Of a stretch of DNA of 64,000 bases, positions 60,026 to 64,000 are shown one piece after another. Source of the DNA: Orychophragmus violaceus (lineage: Eukaryota > Streptophyta > Magnoliopsida > Brassicales > Brassicaceae); the NCBI GenBank assembly GCA_030180135.1, contig CM058237.1, forward strand, positions 107,523,904 through 107,587,903. The letters run 5' to 3'. The notes below the pieces were generated by a model that saw nothing but the letters and a program-made list of their open reading frames with translations, was not told the DNA's origin and did not search any database. The position numbers were made by a program, and so were the translations under genes. Every line of letters begins with the position of its first letter. The first letter of the stretch is position 1.

Positions 60026-60384
60026 GAAGGGGCCATTTTTCGCACACGACATGTCCGGGGGAAAAGCCCGAACGTCTTTAAGGCATAGGCCATGAAAAGG
60101 GAGTTTGGGGAACGTTTCTGAAGTTAAAAATCTCCATATCTCCATGCCTAAAGAAGGGCAGAAGTCGTGGGTGCAAACTCAGAATCAACAAGGAAGAAAA
60201 CCGACATGATTCATGGGAGAAAGAAAGGATTCTATGGTCGGTTTCTATAAGGGATTCTAAGCGGTTTCTAAGGATGATTTGGTAAGGTTTCTAAGGCAAA
60301 TTAAGTCTAGAAACCAATAGAGAAAACCCAGAAATTGATGAAGATTCGTTTGAAGATTTGAAGAAAATTCCCGGTAACCATCTG

Positions 60385-61080
60385 TGGGTCGTTCACGGAC
60401 GACCGCGGGTCGACCGCGGGTCGTTCACGGACGACCGCGGGTCGTTCACGGACGACCGCGGGTCATACACGGTCGACCGCGGATCGTCACGGACGAACAC
60501 GGACGTGCACGGACGGACGCGGATGGTGCTCGGGTGAACGCGGGTCGCGTACGGACGACCGCGGGTCACGTACGGACGACCGTGACCGTTCACGTACGGT
60601 CGTGTCCGTTCGCGGACAGTCATGTCCGTTCACGGACGACCGTGGGACGATCACGGACGACCGCGGGTCGTGTACGGACGACTGCGGGTCGCGACAGACG
60701 ACTGTAACAGTTACGGATGGGTGTGTCCTTACACGGACGACCGCGGGTCAGAAACGTACGTCCGTGGACGAGACGAACGACTGTGGATTATTGAGAATGA
60801 CCGCGGGTCGTTACGGACGAACGCGGGACGCGAACGAAGGGTCGTGTCCGTTCACCAAAGGTTGTGTCCGTTCGCGAACAGTCGCGTCCGTTCACGGACA
60901 GTCGCGTCTGTTGTCGGACGATCGCAACGAACGCACGTACGAACGCAACGTACGACCGTAATGGTCACACGGATGACCTTACGGACGTCCGTGACGGACG
61001 TACGGATGAACATACGGACGAACGCGTATGACCGTGGGTCGCGATACGGTCGCGGATCCAGGAACGGTCGGGACGCGGAT
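60385..61080. repeat. CpG-rich 21-bp minisatellite in the LTR
   Basis: Degenerate units such as GTTCACGGACGACCGCGG. GACCGCGG starts at 60401, 60412, 60433, 60454 and 60475, giving steps of 11, 21, 21 and 21. ACGGACGAC-type words at 60551/60572 and 60632/60653/60674 are also 21 bp apart. Each unit can form a short CGACC/GGTCG stem. Because 21 is a multiple of three, long ORFs appear in several frames; they are artefacts. Confidence 0.88.
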
Positions 61081-61691
61081 CGGCCTTATGATCATGCGTG
61101 AAAAAGGAGACAAAGATGAACCCGTAAAAAGGAATGGTTGTCAAAGGAAAGAACGTGAAGACCTCTTTTGTACTCGGTCATGTGGGGATGGTTGGTTGAA
61201 TGACTAAGTACAAAGGGGGCGTGTTCTATGAGTTCGATGAACAAACGAGTCAAGCTAAACGCGGAGTTAGCTTCACACCGGATTCACCAAAGGTTAAGGT
61301 ACATGTTTCGAGTATTATTCTATTGTTCTAAAGAATGGTTAGAACTGAATAGGAAAATGAAAGGATCTAAGTTAAAGGCTTAGGTTGTTAGAAAGGTTAT
61401 TTGGAATGGGAACCTCGAAATAGTTTTGAGAAAACTAAGTAAAGTTATAAGAGGTTCTCGAATGGGTCGTTCTTTAGAAGAACGAGATAATGGTTAAAGT
61501 AGTATTCCGCTGCGTAATTAATAAGTATGAAGGATCTAAGACTATAAGTCAAAAGGAGGATCCGAAGAATACTTGTTCCTTCGGGAAAATTTTAAATAGG
61601 ACTGGATTTCGGGAGGTCCAGGCCTGGGTTTAGCCTGACCAGTTGAACGCATCGACCGTGGCCTAGGGTGGCCAGGTCGGGGCTTCACAAA

Positions 61692-61703
61692 TGGTATCAG
61701 AGC
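61692..61703 (+). other. Primer-binding site, tRNA-iMet (gypsy-type element)
   Basis: TGGTATCAGAGC, two bases after the LTR end. Confidence 0.9.
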
Positions 61704-62856
61704 GGAGTTGTTTCTAGGACGATGCTCTCGTAATTGGTGACTTGCAGAAACAAGTGCACCAAGGACGCACTTAGTCTTGGGCAGACTTTGAGAACAAGTC
61801 CAATGGGAAGTACTTTTCAGCTGAGTATGGGATCGGTTGGGAGATTAGTTCTTGGATTTGGATCAAGGTCGCAAGACGGTGTGGGGGGTGAACCGGAAGG
61901 CGCAATCACGGAAAGTGGTTGGCCGAACCGGGAGGAACCTGGGGGTGAACTGGAAGGCGCAATCACGGGAAGTGGTTGGCCGAACCGGGAGGAACCTGGG
62001 GGTGAACCGGAGGGCGCAATCACGAGAAGTGTTTGGCCTAACCGGGAGGGACCTAGAGGAGAACCGCGTTGGCTCAAAAGACAAGGTGTCCTGCCAACCC
62101 GGGAAGGACCTAAAGGGGATGGAATCAGTTGGGGCTGACAACCAATCATCTAGGGAACCGCACCGAAAGTACCACTTGCAGAAACAATGGAAGCGCACTT
62201 TGGAAGTGTAGAAAGCAAGTAAGGTATGTGCGAAGTGCAACAGCGGGGACATAGGAGCCTAAAGCTGTTTGCAAGATGAGGGGAAGGAAAGTGACAATGA
62301 AAGACCAATGAATTGCTTCCATTGTAAAGCAGTAATCAGAAGTAAAACGTGGAAGTGAAAGTCGAACGGTAAAGGCTAAGCGCTAACCGAAGACGCCACG
62401 GGTTTACGAACTGGTTAGGGACATTGGCATGGCCGAGTCCTATAGTGCAATCTGGTCAGTCACTGAACCCCACTTCTACGAATGTATTTTGGGATTTACA
62501 TTTGGGGAAAAGGGTTAGGTTGCTTGCATTTGGAATGCGTAAGGACTTTAACCGAGGTCGAGTCCTGGAGGGAACAAAGGCCTGAGGTCGAGTCCTACAT
62601 GGAACAAAAGACCTGATTATGATCTAGTAAGAGATTTACTAAGATCGGGAAACTAAGATCAAGTCCTTGGAGGGCGAGGATCAAGTTTCGGGTCCAATCC
62701 GTAAGGATTGTAATCGGGATTGACTAAGTCTAAGACAAGACAAAAATCAGGGAAATGATTAAGTCTTGACGGACCAAGGTCAACGGGAAGTGGGAAGGTT
62801 CCTAAAGTTCGAACGGGATAAACGCCTTAAGTCGGATTCGGGGACGAATCCCTTTT
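61704..62856 (+). other. Internal region of the gypsy-type element, non-coding
   Basis: About 1.15 kb without capsid, protease, reverse transcriptase or integrase motifs in any frame. It contains three 57-bp direct repeats (from about 61891, 61948 and 62005). ORFs on both strands over these repeats reflect their length (3 x 19) rather than coding. Confidence 0.8.
61891..62061. repeat. 57-bp direct repeat, three units
   Basis: Units starting AACCGGAAGGCGC, AACTGGAAGGCGC and AACCGGAGGGCGC lie 57 bp apart; a fourth is degenerate. Confidence 0.88.
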
Positions 62857-62871
62857 AAGGGGGGTAGAACT
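62857..62871 (+). other. Polypurine tract (gypsy-type element)
   Basis: AAGGGGGGTAGAACT directly before the 3' LTR TGTAACATCCC. Confidence 0.88.
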
Positions 62872-64000
62872 TGTAACATCCCGGAACCGGGAGTCTGACC
62901 ACACCCTATACGTTTGGACAATCTATGGAACCAGAAAACGAACTTATGATCAAGAGTGATCAAAGAGAGTGTTCCGTAGACAGAGAAGAGCTCAAGATCA
63001 GCTGGAAAGGGAGCTTGAGTTAAAGGAATCAGATGGTAAGGAGTGTTTAGCTGGACAGTCAGCTCAGCACAAGCTAGCTAGAGTGTAAGAGTGCGAAATC
63101 AGCTGGTCAGCTAGTGACACTAGTTGACCATAAGCGAATGGGCACAAGTGGGGGATGTGCCTTTTCGTCCCAAAATAAGCATCTCTTCCCAAGGGAAGTT
63201 ACATGCGATTTCATGGTCTATAAATAGACCATGAAGGGGCCATTTTTCGCACACGACATGTCCGGGGGAAAAGCCCGAAAGTCTTTAAGGCATAGGCCAT
63301 GAAAAGGGAGTTTGGGGAACGTTTCTGAAGTTAAAAATCTCCATATCTCCATGCCTAAAGAAGGGCAGAAGCCGTGGGTGCAAACTCAGAATCAGCAAGG
63401 AAGAAAACCGACATGATTCATGGGAGAAAGAAAGGATTCTATGGCCGGTTTCTATAAGGGATTCTAAGCGGTTTCTAAGGATGATCTGGTAAGGTTTCTA
63501 AGGCAAATTAAGTCTGGAAACCAATAGAGAAAACCCATAAATTAATGAAGATTCGTTTGAAGATTTGAAGAAAATTCCTGGTAACCATAAGTAGGTCGTT
63601 CACGGACGACCGCGGGTCGACCGCGGGTCGTTCACGGACGACCGCGGGTCGTTCACGGACGACCGCGGGTCGTACACGGTCGACCGCGGATCGTCACGGA
63701 CAACCGTAACCGTCACGGACGAACACGGACGTACACGGACGGATGCGGATGGTGCTCGGGTGAACGCGGGTAGCGTACGGATGACCGCGGGTCGATCGCG
63801 GACGACCGCGGGTCACGTACGGACGACCGTGACCATTCACGTACGGTCGTGTCCGTTCGCGGACAGTCGTGTCCGTTCACGGACGACCGTGGGACGATCA
63901 CGGACGACCGCGGGTCGTGTACGGACGACCGCGGGTTGCGACAGACGACCGTAACCGTTACGGACGGGTGTGTCCTTACACGGACGACCACGGGTCAGAA
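62872..64000 (+). repeat. 3' LTR of the gypsy-type element, truncated by the window
   Basis: The first 1,129 bp of the LTR. It matches 59665 onward with scattered substitutions. Its minisatellite (from about 63596) differs from the 5' LTR by inserted units, for example the extra text near 63700-63718 and 63792-63805. Confidence 0.92.

Larger units (their letters stand above)
59665..61689 (+). repeat. 5' LTR of the gypsy-type element
   Basis: 2,025 bp. It begins TGTAACATCCCGG and ends GGCTTCACA. A TATA box (TATAAATA, 60012-60019) lies in a perfect inverted repeat. Two further AA-centred palindromes are at 59672-59685 and 59978-59991, and a 25-bp palindrome is at 59898-59922. A CpG-rich minisatellite fills 60385-61080. 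Downstream, 61090-61689 is unremarkable. Confidence 0.92.
59660..64000 (+). mobile_element. Non-autonomous gypsy-type LTR element (large retrotransposon derivative), 3' end outside the window
   Basis: LTRs of 2,025 bp (59665-61689) and at least 1,129 bp (62872-64000, cut by the window end) flank 1,183 bp with no gag or pol. LTR start TGTAACATCCC, tRNA-iMet primer site and the terminus AAGGGGGGTAGAACT are typical, as I recall, of Tekay/Del-type chromovirus elements; this assignment is by recollection. The base series GGATC at 59660-59664 is the expected left target duplication, but its partner lies outside. The LTRs differ at a dozen or more sites plus length changes in the minisatellite, so it is older than the copia insertions. 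Confidence 0.85.

Noticed and set aside
60384..61101. Arginine/glycine-rich ORFs over the LTR minisatellite, and their counterparts near 63713-63991
   Set aside because: The 21-bp period keeps every frame open; the peptides are 7-residue repeats generated by the DNA repeat.
61734..62252. ORFs on both strands in the internal region of the gypsy-type element
   Set aside because: Produced by the 57-bp repeat; no gag-like motif, no zinc knuckle.

Overview
The window is repeat-dense plant DNA with no ordinary host gene in it. It looks like heterochromatin, perhaps pericentromeric. The evidence is Ty1/copia and Ty3/gypsy LTR retrotransposons with plant-type primer sites (tRNA-iMet and tRNA-Asp), an Athila-clade element, and a large complex satellite. 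A member of the Brassicaceae is my best guess, from the style of the Athila-like element, but the sequence alone does not prove it. I do not recognise the satellite.

Layout: (1) 1-7894, satellite array built from modules that nearly all begin with TGAC, with 437-, 913- and 1,826-bp higher-order periods. (2) 7895-15446, minus strand: an Athila-like Ty3/gypsy element with 1,176-bp LTRs, target duplication ACTAT and a tRNA-Asp primer site. It keeps a gag-linker-like ORF and an Athila ORF but has no pol. (3) 15447-39127, the satellite resumes exactly where it was interrupted. At 18.5-30.1 kb it forms 2.88/3.31-kb higher-order repeats, and from 30.1 kb it is scrambled with strand switches and extra modules. 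(4) 39128-54645, plus strand: a Ty1/copia element (643-bp LTRs, duplication AATCC) carrying in its 3' non-coding region a second complete element of the same family (45941-53663, 627-bp LTRs, duplication CTTTG). Each has an intact 1,325-codon gag-pol, so this family was active very recently. (5) 54646-59664, scrambled satellite with about ten orientation changes. (6) 59665-64000, a non-autonomous gypsy-type element (large retrotransposon derivative) with 2,025-bp LTRs and a 1,183-bp internal region without coding domains; its 3' LTR runs off the window.

Functionally, the only proteins likely to act are the two copia polyproteins and perhaps the Athila ORF protein. The Athila-like and the gypsy-type elements would need enzymes supplied in trans.

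Most notable signals: at least nine pairs of CGATCG-centred near-palindromes in the Athila-like element, the two members of each pair 20-22 bp apart; a 13-bp LTR stem with five compensated base-pair changes between the two copia subfamilies; a CpG-rich minisatellite with a 21-bp period in the gypsy-type LTR; and a 38-bp perfect palindrome at a duplicated strand-switch point in the satellite. All counts and identities were made by eye.
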